Positions 35,401 to 44,862 of a stretch of DNA of 64,000 nt are shown here, piece by piece (within the stretch, counting starts at the first letter, position 1; each line of letters starts with the position of its first letter). Where the stretch lies: the NCBI RefSeq assembly GCF_037911135.1, contig NZ_JBBLYU010000001.1, positions 248,001 through 312,000 of the forward strand, in the 5' to 3' direction. This DNA comes from Phaeobacter sp. A36a-5a (GTDB lineage Bacteria; Pseudomonadota; Alphaproteobacteria; Rhodobacterales; Rhodobacteraceae). The position numbers and the translations under genes were made by a program. The notes beneath the pieces were generated by a model, which made no database searches, was not told the DNA's origin, and saw nothing but the letters and a program-made list of their open reading frames with translations.

Positions 35401-36335
35401 GTCGAGGTCCTCGCGCGCGGGTCCAGCCAGGCGTTAACGAGGTCCGCAACGGCGGTCGAGATAACGAACAGCCCCGTCGAGATGAGCACCGAGCCCATGA
35501 CGATCGGGTAGTTGCGGGTGGTGATGCTATCGATCACCAATTTGCCCAGACCGGGTCGGGCAAAGACGATCTCGGCAAAAACGGCAGCACTGAGCAGAAA
35601 GCCCATCCCGACGCCGATCACGGTGACGACCGGCAGAACGGCGATCCGCAAGGCGTAGACCATGACGATCCGTCGCTCGGAGAGACCAAAGGCGCGGGCG
35701 GTCCGGATGTGGTGTTCACCAAGCACTTCCAGCATCGAAGCACGTACAAGCCGCGCGATATACCCGACCCAACTCAGCCCGATTGCAAACGCGGGCAACA
35801 CCAGATGATCCAGCCGCTCCCAGAACCCGTCACCGACACCAATCGCCGGGAACCACTGGAGCTGCACGGCAAACAGCAAAAGCGACAAAAGCGCCACGAC
35901 AAATGCGGGGGCCGCGACGAAACTCACCGACAGCACCGCGACGCTTCGGTCGATCAGGGTGTTGGGATGGGCCGCGGCATAGGCGCCAAGCCCGATGCCG
36001 AGGGCGGCAGACCAGAGGATCGACGCAAAGATCAGCTCAAGCGTGAAGGGAAGCTGTTGAAAGACAATCTGGGTAACCGAGCGGCCCGAAAACACGTCGG
36101 TGCCCAGATCGCCCTGCATCATGTTGCCGTAAAAGATCACCAGTTGCCGCCAAATCGGCTGATCCAGCGCCAGTTCGGCGGTGAGCCGTGCCTGAAGCTC
36201 CGGGGTCGCTCGCGGACCAAGCATGATCTGCACCGGATCGCCGGGGACTGCACGGATCATCAGGAACATGAGTGTTACCGCAACAAAGAGGATCAGCGCC
36301 GCAAGCGCAAACCGCCTCAGAGCAAAGTTGAACAT
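35397..36335 (-). CDS. ABC transporter permease (DppB/OppB-like)
   Basis: A 312-residue inner-membrane permease: N-terminal span LAALILFVAVTLMFLMIRAVPGDP-type start, RSVTQIVFQQLPFTLELIFA, the EAA-like RTARAFGLSERRIVMVYALR and a C-terminal RNYPIVMGSVLISTGLF. ATG 36335 (MFNFALRRF) is preferred over an open frame to 36500. It forms the translocation pore with the DppC-like protein and follows the binding-protein gene by 73 nt. Confidence 0.94.
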   Translation of the reverse strand: MFNFALRRFALAALILFVAVTLMFLMIRAVPGDPVQIMLGPRATPELQARLTAELALDQPIWRQLVIFYGNMMQGDLGTDVFSGRSVTQIVFQQLPFTLELIFASILWSAALGIGLGAYAAAHPNTLIDRSVAVLSVSFVAAPAFVVALLSLLLFAVQLQWFPAIGVGDGFWERLDHLVLPAFAIGLSWVGYIARLVRASMLEVLGEHHIRTARAFGLSERRIVMVYALRIAVLPVVTVIGVGMGFLLSAAVFAEIVFARPGLGKLVIDSITTRNYPIVMGSVLISTGLFVISTAVADLVNAWLDPRARTST

Positions 36336-36408
36336 CGATCGGGCCTTTCTGGGCGGGGTAATCACGTGCGGCCGCCCGAGGGCAGCCACACGCAGAGACG
36401 TAGGGAGG

Positions 36409-37971
36409 TTACGCCTTGCCGAAGTATCTGAGCAGCGAAAGCCCATCCGGGCGCAGGGCCGGAACAACACGCGAGGAATGCACGACCGGCGTTGCTTCAT
36501 GGGTGATAAAGCGATAGGCGCCGCTTTCTTCCATCAGGTCCTGCGCTCGCTGATACATTGCAGCGCGTTCTGCATTGTCGGTTTCCGCAGATGCGGCGGC
36601 GTGGAGTTTGTCGAATTCGTCGTTGCGGAAACGTTCCCAGTTCCAGATGCCTGCCTGTTCAGTGGTGAACCAGGCCGTTGCATAGGAGGGATCAGGCGCC
36701 ATCGAGAAGCGGTTCAGCACCAGTTGCAGATCTTCGTTTTCGCCGCTCGCCCAGAACGCACCGGATTCCAGAACGTTGATTTCCAGCGTGATCCCGATTT
36801 GCGCCAGCATCGCCTGAATGACCTGAGCCATCGTCGTGTAGGTCGTCTTGTTCAGGATATCGAGCGTGAGGGAGACATTTGTCTCGCCGGATTCCGCAAG
36901 CAGTGCCATTGCCTTTTCAATGTTGGCCTGCGGCGCCACAAGACCCTGAGCACGGTTTCCTGCCAGACCCGGTGCGATGATGCCTGTCGACGGGTCCGCC
37001 GCGCCAAAGTAGGAGGCCTCCAGGATTGTCGGCACGTCGATGGCATGCTGGATCGCCTGCCGCAGTTTCTGGTTCTGTAGTTTCGGATGATCCAGATTCA
37101 TCCCCAGCCAGACATAGAACAGCGAGGGGTTTTCGACGAGGGTCCCGCCGTTTGGAACGCCACCACGGTAGCGCGCGACCGATCCTAGCGAGACGCGGGT
37201 CAGGTCCAGCTCGCCTGCCTCGAATGCGATCTCGGCGGTGTTTTCATCGTCGATCGGGTAGACTTCGATCGTATCCCAGGCCGGTGCGTCCCCTTTCCAG
37301 TTGGGGTTGCGCTGCAACACTGTCTTTTCCTTGGGGCTCCAGCTCGCGCGCAGATAGGGGCCGCTTTCGGCGACCGGGTCGGAGCCGATCCGCCCGCCAG
37401 TGGCCTCAACCGCGGCCTTGGACACGATGTTGCCGGTGATATAGGGCAAGGCAATAGACCAGAGCGGCGCGAAGGGCTCGTTCAGCACGATGGTGCCTTC
37501 GCGCTCGCCAGTGACCTCAACATGGCTGAGCGGTCCCATATCCGGCTTGTTCGGGCTTTCGGTGGCCTCGGCCACGATCCGTTCGAAGCTGAATTTGACA
37601 TCCTCGGCTGTCATCGCGCCATGGCCGTTGGTAAAGCCGATGTCATCGCGCAGGGCGAATTTGATATGGGTCGGGTCCACCTGTTCGATCATCGACGCCG
37701 CATCAAGTTGCCAGCCCCATTCGGAGCCGGGCTTGTACTGGATCAGCTTGTTGTAAATTGCGGCGTGGATCTCCTCTTCCACAACGCCGACACTATGCGC
37801 GGGATCCATGTTCGGAGCGTCGCCATAGGCGCGGACGCGCAGGACGCCATCATCCTGGGCAAAAGCGGTCCCCGCCCAGCCCATAGGCATTGCGGCGGCC
37901 GCACCAAGCGCTGTCGCGCCTTTTAGGAAGTTTCGGCGTCCTGTTGGTGCCTTCATCCATTCGATCTTCAT
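36409..37971 (-). CDS. ABC transporter substrate-binding protein (family 5), Tat-exported
   Basis: Periplasmic solute receptor of the peptide/nickel family SBP_bac_5, 520 residues. The N-terminus carries a twin-arginine signal, TGRRNFLKGATALGAAAAMP, cut near GTAFAQ, so the protein is folded before export. RAYGDAPNMDPAHSVGVVEE is the canonical ligand-cluster start and QKLRQAIQHAIDVPTI a conserved internal segment. ATG 37971 is preferred over the open upstream frame. It is 22 nt after the CocE-like hydrolase gene. The ligand is unknown. Confidence 0.94.
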   Translation of the reverse strand: MKIEWMKAPTGRRNFLKGATALGAAAAMPMGWAGTAFAQDDGVLRVRAYGDAPNMDPAHSVGVVEEEIHAAIYNKLIQYKPGSEWGWQLDAASMIEQVDPTHIKFALRDDIGFTNGHGAMTAEDVKFSFERIVAEATESPNKPDMGPLSHVEVTGEREGTIVLNEPFAPLWSIALPYITGNIVSKAAVEATGGRIGSDPVAESGPYLRASWSPKEKTVLQRNPNWKGDAPAWDTIEVYPIDDENTAEIAFEAGELDLTRVSLGSVARYRGGVPNGGTLVENPSLFYVWLGMNLDHPKLQNQKLRQAIQHAIDVPTILEASYFGAADPSTGIIAPGLAGNRAQGLVAPQANIEKAMALLAESGETNVSLTLDILNKTTYTTMAQVIQAMLAQIGITLEINVLESGAFWASGENEDLQLVLNRFSMAPDPSYATAWFTTEQAGIWNWERFRNDEFDKLHAAASAETDNAERAAMYQRAQDLMEESGAYRFITHEATPVVHSSRVVPALRPDGLSLLRYFGKA

Positions 37972-37993
37972 TGTGATCTCCCCGTTGGGTTGT

Positions 37994-39976
37994 TCAGAGA
38001 AGCCCGCGCGGAATGGTCCGCGACCATTCTTTTGACAGGACTTCGGTTTCATCGGGCCCTTCCGTGGCCCGCAAACTGCGGTGCAGGTAGAAATGCGTCT
38101 CGTCGCAGGACATGCGCGAATGCGTGTCGATCCGAACCTGCCAGTGGTCGCGGCGGAACTCGAACCGCCAGTCGGCCACCATCTTGGCGCTGGCCGGATC
38201 GTCGGGATGGATGGAATAATGCGTCGCTACATGGCTGCCGCTGATAAGGCCGTGATAGGGATCGCGCGACATGCCGAAATCGTCAAATGCGTCGAGCGTT
38301 GTCCGTCCTTCATCGTCGGTTCCACGCCGTGACGTGCTCGACGGATCACGCAGGACATCCGCAGCCAATGTCGGAAATTTCTCTGGCGGTCCGGGGTTGG
38401 CAGGCTCCGGTTCACCAGCCACGCGGCGCTGAGGCAGTGTCAACTGGCTGCCCGGGCAGTCCAGCGTGATCGTCACAGGTTTGGGCGAGGGCCAGACGAT
38501 CGGCCAGTAGGATGTCGACAGCGCCAGACGGAGGCGATGCCCCGCGCGCAGCCGATGGGCACAGGCGTTCAGTTCGAACTCAACCTCGTAGCGTTCGCCC
38601 GGCACCAAAGCGTCCGGGGTTTCGTGGCTTTTGTGATGGGTCAGGTTGAAGGGCCGATAGGTGATGCGTTGCGACACGCCATCCGGCGCGACATCACAGA
38701 GCCGGGCCACCACCTGGGCAACCGGTTGATCAACACGAAACGCCAGCTTCAGACGCGGGCGTCCAACGATCTCAAGCGGCGCGTCCAGCGAAATGTCAAA
38801 GCAGGTGGAGTGCCTGTCGTCCTCGACCTGATCGCCCGGCAGCTCGTTGTCGATCCGCATCCCCGGGCAGAAATAGCCGCTGGCGGACCCGACGCTGGCA
38901 GGATTGGCAATATCGACCTCCCCGGCTTTGGCTGCTGGGCACAGCGCACCATCGCCGAGAAAATAAATGCGCTCCTGAATGGTGTTCGATGGCCAGCTTT
39001 CCTCTGACACCCACCGACCCCTGCGCGGCTTGTTCTTGCCGGACGGGTTGTCATGTTCCTGCACGAATGTTCGCAAGGCAGGCAGTGTTTCAGCCCCGTT
39101 CAACTCGCCTTTCAGCCACCGGTCGAACCATCCGATGATCTCCGAGTGGGCGTCTGCGGCCTCGATCTTTGAGATATGCGGATAGCGGTGCTCCCAGGGG
39201 CCGATCAGCGCCTTGGTCGGCGAAGTCAGGTTCTCAACCAGGGTAAGGGGCGTGTTGACATAAGCGTCCGCCCAGCCTGTGATTGCCAGAACCGGCACCT
39301 CGATCCGTGACCAGTCTTCGCAAACCGATCCGTGTTTCCAGAACTCATCGCGTGTGGGGTGTGCCAGCCAGTCGGCGGCAAGATCAGGCAGAAGCTCCAA
39401 CCGCGCGATCCAGTCATCGCGCCAGTCGGGCCGCAGGTCGGGGTCAGCAGGGCGAGACAGATAGGCAAACATCTGTGCTGCCCAATTGGCGTTATCGCTG
39501 AGCAGGCAGCCGCCCATGTAGTGAATGTCATCGGCATAGCGGTCAGCCGTCGAGGCCATGGTGACAACCGCCTTTAATTCCGGCGGTCGGCGATACGCAA
39601 GCTGCAAGCCGTTGAAGCCACCCCAGCTGATCCCGATCATTCCGACGTTGCCATCACACCAGTCCTGGCCTGCGATCCATTTCAGAACCTCTTCGCCATC
39701 GCAGAGCTCCTGTTCGGAATATTCATCGTCAAAACGGCCCTGGCTGTCGCCGGTCCCGGCAATGTCGACCCGCACACAGGCATAGCCATGGGCGGCAAAC
39801 ACCCGATGTGTGGTTTCATCACGCGCTGCGGTTCCGTCCCGCTTGCGATAGGGGAGATACTCCAGGATCGCCGGCGCAGCCCCCGGCAGAGCGGGAAGCC
39901 AGACCCGTGCCGCCAGTTTTCGCCCGTCCGGAAGAGGGATCCACTCATTCTCTAGTGTCTTGATTTCGTTTTGCAC
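37994..39976 (-). CDS. CocE/NonD-family alpha/beta hydrolase
   Basis: A 660-residue hydrolase of the cocaine esterase/X-Pro dipeptidyl-peptidase type. The nucleophile is in GMIGISWGGFNGLQLAY, ITGWADAYVNTPLTL carries the acid region, and IGPWEHRYPH the histidine. The C-terminal half is the galactose-binding-like beta domain (YRPFNLTHHKSHE, LRAGHRLRLALSTS). No signal peptide, so cytoplasmic. GTG 39976 (VQNEIKTLENEW) is my choice; GTG 39985 and TTG 40024 are in frame. As first gene of the importer operon it likely cleaves an ester or amide in the imported substrate. Confidence 0.88.
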   Translation of the reverse strand: MQNEIKTLENEWIPLPDGRKLAARVWLPALPGAAPAILEYLPYRKRDGTAARDETTHRVFAAHGYACVRVDIAGTGDSQGRFDDEYSEQELCDGEEVLKWIAGQDWCDGNVGMIGISWGGFNGLQLAYRRPPELKAVVTMASTADRYADDIHYMGGCLLSDNANWAAQMFAYLSRPADPDLRPDWRDDWIARLELLPDLAADWLAHPTRDEFWKHGSVCEDWSRIEVPVLAITGWADAYVNTPLTLVENLTSPTKALIGPWEHRYPHISKIEAADAHSEIIGWFDRWLKGELNGAETLPALRTFVQEHDNPSGKNKPRRGRWVSEESWPSNTIQERIYFLGDGALCPAAKAGEVDIANPASVGSASGYFCPGMRIDNELPGDQVEDDRHSTCFDISLDAPLEIVGRPRLKLAFRVDQPVAQVVARLCDVAPDGVSQRITYRPFNLTHHKSHETPDALVPGERYEVEFELNACAHRLRAGHRLRLALSTSYWPIVWPSPKPVTITLDCPGSQLTLPQRRVAGEPEPANPGPPEKFPTLAADVLRDPSSTSRRGTDDEGRTTLDAFDDFGMSRDPYHGLISGSHVATHYSIHPDDPASAKMVADWRFEFRRDHWQVRIDTHSRMSCDETHFYLHRSLRATEGPDETEVLSKEWSRTIPRGLL

Positions 39977-40054
39977 GCCGATCACCGTTTGCGACTCACA
40001 AGCGAAAATTGGAACGAAAATCAAAAACCACCTAGTAAGCGACTGTACGCAGGT

Positions 40055-40075
40055 TTAAGCTTTTGTAAGCATTAA
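40055..40075. promoter_or_regulatory. Inverted repeat in the divergent promoter of the importer operon
   Basis: TTAAGCTT (40055-40062) and AAGCATTAA (40067-40075) are inverted with a one-base bulge around TTGT. It lies between the CocE-like gene and the divergent XRE-type regulator, where an autoregulated operator is expected. Confidence 0.4.
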
Positions 40076-40102
40076 TGCGTCTATGTGCGAAGGACTTGTC
40101 GC

Positions 40103-40870
40103 ATGTCGGAAAACTTTTCGCGGAACCTGCGATCCCTCTGCGCTGACTACGGCAGCATTGCGCAGGTCTGCCGCGATATCGGCTTGAACCGTCAGCAATT
40201 CAATCGATACCTCAATGGCGGTGGAATGCCCTCGGCGCACAACCTTCGGCGCATCGCCCGGCATTTCAATATCAGCGAACAGGACCTCGACTTGGATCAC
40301 CCGGCCTTCCTGGGCAGGATGAACAGATTGACGGCGCCCTCCCGCAAAAGCCCGGCGCGCGTGCTGTCCAGAATTTTCGAGAACCAGGCCGGTCCGCTGC
40401 GTCGGTATCTGGGGTTCTATCACGGCCATTTCACAACGCCGACCTGGGAAGGCAAGATCATGCGCACGCTGATCTGGCTGCGTGAACAGGACGGCTATAT
40501 CGTTTCGCATACCTTCGAACGTGCCTTGAGCGATGATCAAAGCATCGTTCAACGGACGAAATATACCGGGCTGGCAGCCTATAAGGGCAATCGCATCTAC
40601 CTGTTGGAAAGCGCAAACAGCGAGGATGGATTCTTGTCGGAGTCCATTCTGTTTCCCGCGCATCGCCAACAGGTCAGATATCTGAACGGGATGACAATGG
40701 GCGTCGCCACCAAACCGCGTATGGCCCCATACTCGTCGCCGACCGTCTGGAAACGGCTATCTGAAAGCACCTCGGTCCGGGATGCTCTGAAGCAAACAGG
40801 TATCTTTCGCTTCAACGACACAAGGATCGACGTAATCGTGCGCAACCAGCTGGCGGACGCGCAGGACTGA
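40103..40870 (+). CDS. XRE-type helix-turn-helix regulator with unknown C-terminal domain
   Basis: A 255-residue protein with an N-terminal HTH (SIAQVCRDIGLNRQQFNRYL, about residues 18-37, to RRIARHFNISEQDL) and a C-terminal domain of about 170 residues that I do not recognise (GPLRRYLGFYHGHFTTP, RTLIWLREQDGYIV). ATG 40103 follows GAAGGA. It is divergent from the CocE-Dpp-amidohydrolase operon, 126 bp apart, so it is the prime candidate regulator. The C-domain may sense the imported compound or a product. Confidence 0.85.
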   Translation: MSENFSRNLRSLCADYGSIAQVCRDIGLNRQQFNRYLNGGGMPSAHNLRRIARHFNISEQDLDLDHPAFLGRMNRLTAPSRKSPARVLSRIFENQAGPLRRYLGFYHGHFTTPTWEGKIMRTLIWLREQDGYIVSHTFERALSDDQSIVQRTKYTGLAAYKGNRIYLLESANSEDGFLSESILFPAHRQQVRYLNGMTMGVATKPRMAPYSSPTVWKRLSESTSVRDALKQTGIFRFNDTRIDVIVRNQLADAQD

Positions 40871-40938
40871 ATAGGATTGCGATTTCACCGTGTCTCTTCC
40901 GGGTGAGGGCCAACTGGCAGAGAGCCGTTAACCGGCTG

Positions 40939-43900
40939 TCACCTGTCGACGTTTTCGACACAAAAACTGCGGTTGGTTATCGGGTGAAACCTTAGTGGGC
41001 TGCCAGTTTCGCGCCCCCTGTGGCTGTGAGTCCAATAGGGTGGGGTGCCCGCCAGCCGCCTGCCTTGAAGAAGTCCAAGGCGCCCGTTGAGTTTTTGCAG
41101 TTCATTGCGTGACAGAACGGTTGCGGCCCGCGTCCCGAAGGCTTGTTCGACAGGCATCTGATCCAATTCAGGGAGTAGGGCGTATAGTTCCAGGCGAGTT
41201 ACGGCCGACATCATCTTCATAGCCATCGGCCCAGGATAGAAGCTTTCGCTCGGGATATCATTGGAAATCAGCGTCGCATGTTTGTCGAGCATAAGATGGA
41301 TATACGTGACGCTCTGACGACCCCGCGCAAAAGAAGCCAATGTAGTTTCTTCAGCCAGATGCTTGGCCCGCACATAGTAGGACGCATTCGTGAGCTGATC
41401 TGTCAGCAGGACGCAGTGCTGCGGCGACACCACCAGCGCACGTGCATTGCCCAGCACGCCCGGCCTGATCCGGACCGGCGTGAGGTTCTGCGGTAGAGAC
41501 GCAGTTTTAACTGCGACTTCCGACAGGGCCAGCCAGCGTATCGGCATCGGGCCGTATTCAAGAGTTGTGACCAGATCGCCGGGCTTCAGCGTTTCTATCT
41601 TGGTTTCGCCGCTTGGGGTTGCGATCATCGTACCGGGCGTGAAACACGGGATGCCCATCGAATTGAGTTTCTGGGCGTTGTCCACCTGCGAACGCTGAAC
41701 GCCAACCAGCGTCACCGACTCGCCGTTGACAAAGGTCAGCACCGCATCACCTGTCCCGTCGCCATTGGTGTCGCTGACGACAACATCCCAGGCATTGACC
41801 GGATTGCCATCTGCATCGACCAGATTCGAGACATCGAATTGGTCTACCGTGGTGCCATCGCCGCTGTCGGTCATGTCGAAATTCGTCACGATATCCGACC
41901 CGGCAAGATCGGACACTCCCAGGATATCCCTGTCGCTATCGGCACCAAGGTCAATAACGTCGTCCCCGGTGCCACCCTCAATCGTGTCGGCACCGGTGCC
42001 GCCGGTGATTGTATCGGCACCCGCGCCGCCGTCGATCACGTCATTATTGTTGCCGCCGTCGAGGGAGTCCGCGCCATCTCCGCCTTGAAGGGTATCCTGA
42101 CCATCACCACCAGCGATACTATCGTTTCCATCGCCGCCGGTGAGGCTGTCTTTGCCCAGACCGCCGTCGATGGTGTCATCGCCCAAGCCACCGTCTATTG
42201 TGTCATCCGATAGGTTCAGGCCTGAGTCGATGATCACGTCGTTGCCGTCACCGCCCAGAATCAGATCGCTTTGGTTGCCGCCGTCAATCGTGTCCGCCCC
42301 GGCACCACCCGAGATAGTGTCGGCACCGAGTCCACCAAGAAGGCTGTCATTGCCCGCGCCACCGTCGATGGTATCCTCGCCATCGCCACCGTCGATTGTA
42401 TCGTTCCCGGATCCGCCGGTCACGGTGTCGTTGCCGCCGCCTGCGATAATCTCGATCCCGCCTGCGTCGTTGGTGGCGTCCACCACATCGGCTGAGTCGC
42501 CCAGGATTACGCGCTCGATTTCGGAGAAGGTGAGCGTGCTGGTGCCGTCGCTGATCGTGCCCGCGCCGGTACCGGTAAAGGTTACCGTGACCGGAACGGT
42601 GACGGCCGACAGATCAAGCGTGTCGTAATCCGTGCCGGTGGTGACCCCTTCGCCGCCGATGATCGTGTCCGCGCCAAAGTTGTCCTCGATGACAAACGTG
42701 TCAGCATCGTCGCCACCCGACATACTGTCGGCGCCAGTGCCACCGACCAGCCTGTCATTGTCAGCACCGCCTTCAAGCGTATCGTCGCCGTCGTTGCCTT
42801 CGAGCGTGTCATTGCCGCCGGTGGCAACGATGCTGTCATTGCCCGCACCGCCGACCAGGCTGTCATCGCCGTCGGAGTTCATCAACGTGTCATTGCCGGA
42901 GCCACCGATCAGGGTATCGTTGCCAAGGCCGGTTGTGAGGAAGTCGTCGCCATCACCGCCGTCGATCAGATCATCCCCGTCGCCGCCCGCAATCGTGTCG
43001 TTGCCGGAGCCGCCGGTCACGGTGTCATTGCCGGCCCCGGCGATAATCTCCATTCCGCCTGTGTCGCTGGTAATATCCACCACATCGGCTGAGGCGCCCA
43101 GGATCAGCCGCTCGATCTGCGAGAAGCTGAGCGTGCTTGTCCCGTCGCTGATCGTGCCCGCGCCGGAGCCGGTGAAGGTCACGGTGACCGGGTTGGTCAC
43201 GGCGGAAAGGTCGATGGTGTCGTAATCCGTGCCGGTGGTGACCCCTTCGCCGCCGATGATCGTGTCCGCGCCAAAGCCGTCCTCGACCACAAACGTGTCG
43301 GCATCGTCCCCGCCCGACAGGCTATCAGCGCCAGTACCGCCCGAAATCGTGTCCGCGCCCGCGCCGCCGTCCAGCAGGTTATTGGCGCCGTCGCCTGTCA
43401 GGCTGTCATTGGCTGTGCCGCCGAGAATGTTCTCGATCCCGCTATAGGTGTTGCCGTGCTGGTCCGTACCGGTCGTGAGATCGATGTTGAAGTTGACATA
43501 GGACGCATCAGAATTGACGATATCGTAGGTATCAATCCCGGCACCTCCGATAAAGGTGTCGGCGCCGAAATTGGCCAGAAGCGTATCATTGCCGCTTCCG
43601 CCATCGATTGTGTCGGCGCCGCCGCCGCCGTCCAGCACGTCGTCGCCTGTACCACCATCGATTGTGTCGGCCCCGGCACCGCCGCTTAGAACGTCGTTGC
43701 CGATACCGCCATCAATTGTGTCGGCGCCGGTGCCGCCGGTCACGCTGTCATCCCCAGATGAGGCATCAATCCGCATACCGGTGCTGCCACTCGACAGGTC
43801 GATGGTGTCGTTTCCAAGGCCTGTGGAGATGAATTCAATCTCGGAGAAATTGATGGTCGAACTGCCACCGGTCACGGAACCGGCCTCGCTACTGGTTAGC

Positions 43901-44862
43901 GTGACGGTAAGCGGATCGTTTTCCCAGGCGCCGCCGTCCTCAAACGTCAGTCGTAGCCAGTCGCCATTCCCGTCTTCGTCCCCTTCGCCACCGATGATGC
44001 TGATCGTGCCGCCTATGCCTTCTGGTGCATAGTTATAGAAGGTATCGTCGCCGGTCCCGCCCTGTGCTGTATCGCCAGCACCTGTGACAAAGACGTCGTC
44101 GCCTGCGCCGCCAGTCATCAGGTCGGCCTCGGTTCCGCCGTAGATCGTGTCTTTGCCGTCTCCGCCGATCAGGGTATCGCTGCCGCTTCCGCCGTAGACG
44201 ATATCGTTGCCCGCGCCCGCGACGATGCTGTCGTTGCCGGCTACGGCATAGATTGTATCGTCGCCCGCTCCAGCATCCACGATATCGTCGCCGCCATAGG
44301 CGTTCATCTGGGTGCCGTCGGCATCGATATAGCTGGCGCCGATGCTGTCATTCCCTGCGGTGCCGTCGACCGTGGCGTCGATAAAGGCATCCTGTTCGAG
44401 GTCGGCAAAGGCAAAGGAGTAGTTGTCACCGATGACTGACGTGAGCTGAATGGATTCGATCGGCTTGTCGTCGAGAACGTTGTTGGCAGGGTCACCTTCT
44501 CTGTAGGGGTTAAGGAACACCCGACCTGATGTATCCTGCAGGATCAGCATCTGCGTCGTAGCCGTGGTGCCATCGGAATAGGTGACAAGGACATTGTAGT
44601 CGATGGCGCTGTCGATATCGGAGGATATTCCGCCATAGATCAGCTGATCGGCGCTTTGTCCGTTGTCGTTCTCAAGGAGCTGCCCGTCACTGTTGAGGTC
44701 GTTTACTGTGAGGCTGTCGATGTTGTCATAAAGCGGCGCGCCCGAGCTGCCGAACGTGGCGCCAACCAGGATGGAGGAGTTTTCAGATGCAAAGTTGGCT
44801 TCGTTTGGATCCAGATCGGAAAACGTTCCGAGGTAAAACGATTCAATTGTTCTAGTTACCAA
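40939..44862 (-). CDS. RTX calcium-binding repeat protein with C-terminal Hint domain
   Basis: A 1307-residue, very acidic protein. Residues 1-150 form an N-terminal domain without a signal peptide; about 165-1010 consist of GGxGxDxLx-type nonapeptide repeats (GGDGNDVIID, GGAGNDSLLG) interspersed with beta segments, expected to bind calcium as parallel beta rolls. The Hint_2 domain starts with GIPCFTPGTMIATPSGETKI, catalytic Cys1073, continues LKPGDLVTT and VVSPQHCVLL, and runs to the C-terminus. Such proteins are usually exported by type I secretion in Rhodobacterales; no exporter is adjacent. Start TTG 44862 follows GAGGTG. Expected role: self-processing extracellular or surface protein. 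Confidence 0.92.
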   Translation of the reverse strand: MVTRTIESFYLGTFSDLDPNEANFASENSSILVGATFGSSGAPLYDNIDSLTVNDLNSDGQLLENDNGQSADQLIYGGISSDIDSAIDYNVLVTYSDGTTATTQMLILQDTSGRVFLNPYREGDPANNVLDDKPIESIQLTSVIGDNYSFAFADLEQDAFIDATVDGTAGNDSIGASYIDADGTQMNAYGGDDIVDAGAGDDTIYAVAGNDSIVAGAGNDIVYGGSGSDTLIGGDGKDTIYGGTEADLMTGGAGDDVFVTGAGDTAQGGTGDDTFYNYAPEGIGGTISIIGGEGDEDGNGDWLRLTFEDGGAWENDPLTVTLTSSEAGSVTGGSSTINFSEIEFISTGLGNDTIDLSSGSTGMRIDASSGDDSVTGGTGADTIDGGIGNDVLSGGAGADTIDGGTGDDVLDGGGGADTIDGGSGNDTLLANFGADTFIGGAGIDTYDIVNSDASYVNFNIDLTTGTDQHGNTYSGIENILGGTANDSLTGDGANNLLDGGAGADTISGGTGADSLSGGDDADTFVVEDGFGADTIIGGEGVTTGTDYDTIDLSAVTNPVTVTFTGSGAGTISDGTSTLSFSQIERLILGASADVVDITSDTGGMEIIAGAGNDTVTGGSGNDTIAGGDGDDLIDGGDGDDFLTTGLGNDTLIGGSGNDTLMNSDGDDSLVGGAGNDSIVATGGNDTLEGNDGDDTLEGGADNDRLVGGTGADSMSGGDDADTFVIEDNFGADTIIGGEGVTTGTDYDTLDLSAVTVPVTVTFTGTGAGTISDGTSTLTFSEIERVILGDSADVVDATNDAGGIEIIAGGGNDTVTGGSGNDTIDGGDGEDTIDGGAGNDSLLGGLGADTISGGAGADTIDGGNQSDLILGGDGNDVIIDSGLNLSDDTIDGGLGDDTIDGGLGKDSLTGGDGNDSIAGGDGQDTLQGGDGADSLDGGNNNDVIDGGAGADTITGGTGADTIEGGTGDDVIDLGADSDRDILGVSDLAGSDIVTNFDMTDSGDGTTVDQFDVSNLVDADGNPVNAWDVVVSDTNGDGTGDAVLTFVNGESVTLVGVQRSQVDNAQKLNSMGIPCFTPGTMIATPSGETKIETLKPGDLVTTLEYGPMPIRWLALSEVAVKTASLPQNLTPVRIRPGVLGNARALVVSPQHCVLLTDQLTNASYYVRAKHLAEETTLASFARGRQSVTYIHLMLDKHATLISNDIPSESFYPGPMAMKMMSAVTRLELYALLPELDQMPVEQAFGTRAATVLSRNELQKLNGRLGLLQGRRLAGTPPYWTHSHRGRETGSPLRFHPITNRSFCVENVDR
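42620..42679. repeat. 60-bp exact repeat, copy 1, inside the RTX gene
   Basis: Identical to 43217-43276, offset 597 bp (199 codons, in frame). It encodes part of the FGADTIIGGEGVTTGTDYDT segment and marks an internal duplication of a module of about 200 residues. Confidence 0.95.
43217..43276. repeat. 60-bp exact repeat, copy 2, inside the RTX gene
   Basis: Second copy of the repeat at 42620-42679. Flanking sequence is similar but diverged, showing an older duplication with a conserved or recently homogenised core. Confidence 0.95.

Noticed and set aside
41850-44300. Dense short repeats that could look like a CRISPR or satellite array
   Set aside because: They are in-frame glycine/aspartate nonapeptide repeats of the RTX protein, degenerate and without constant spacers.
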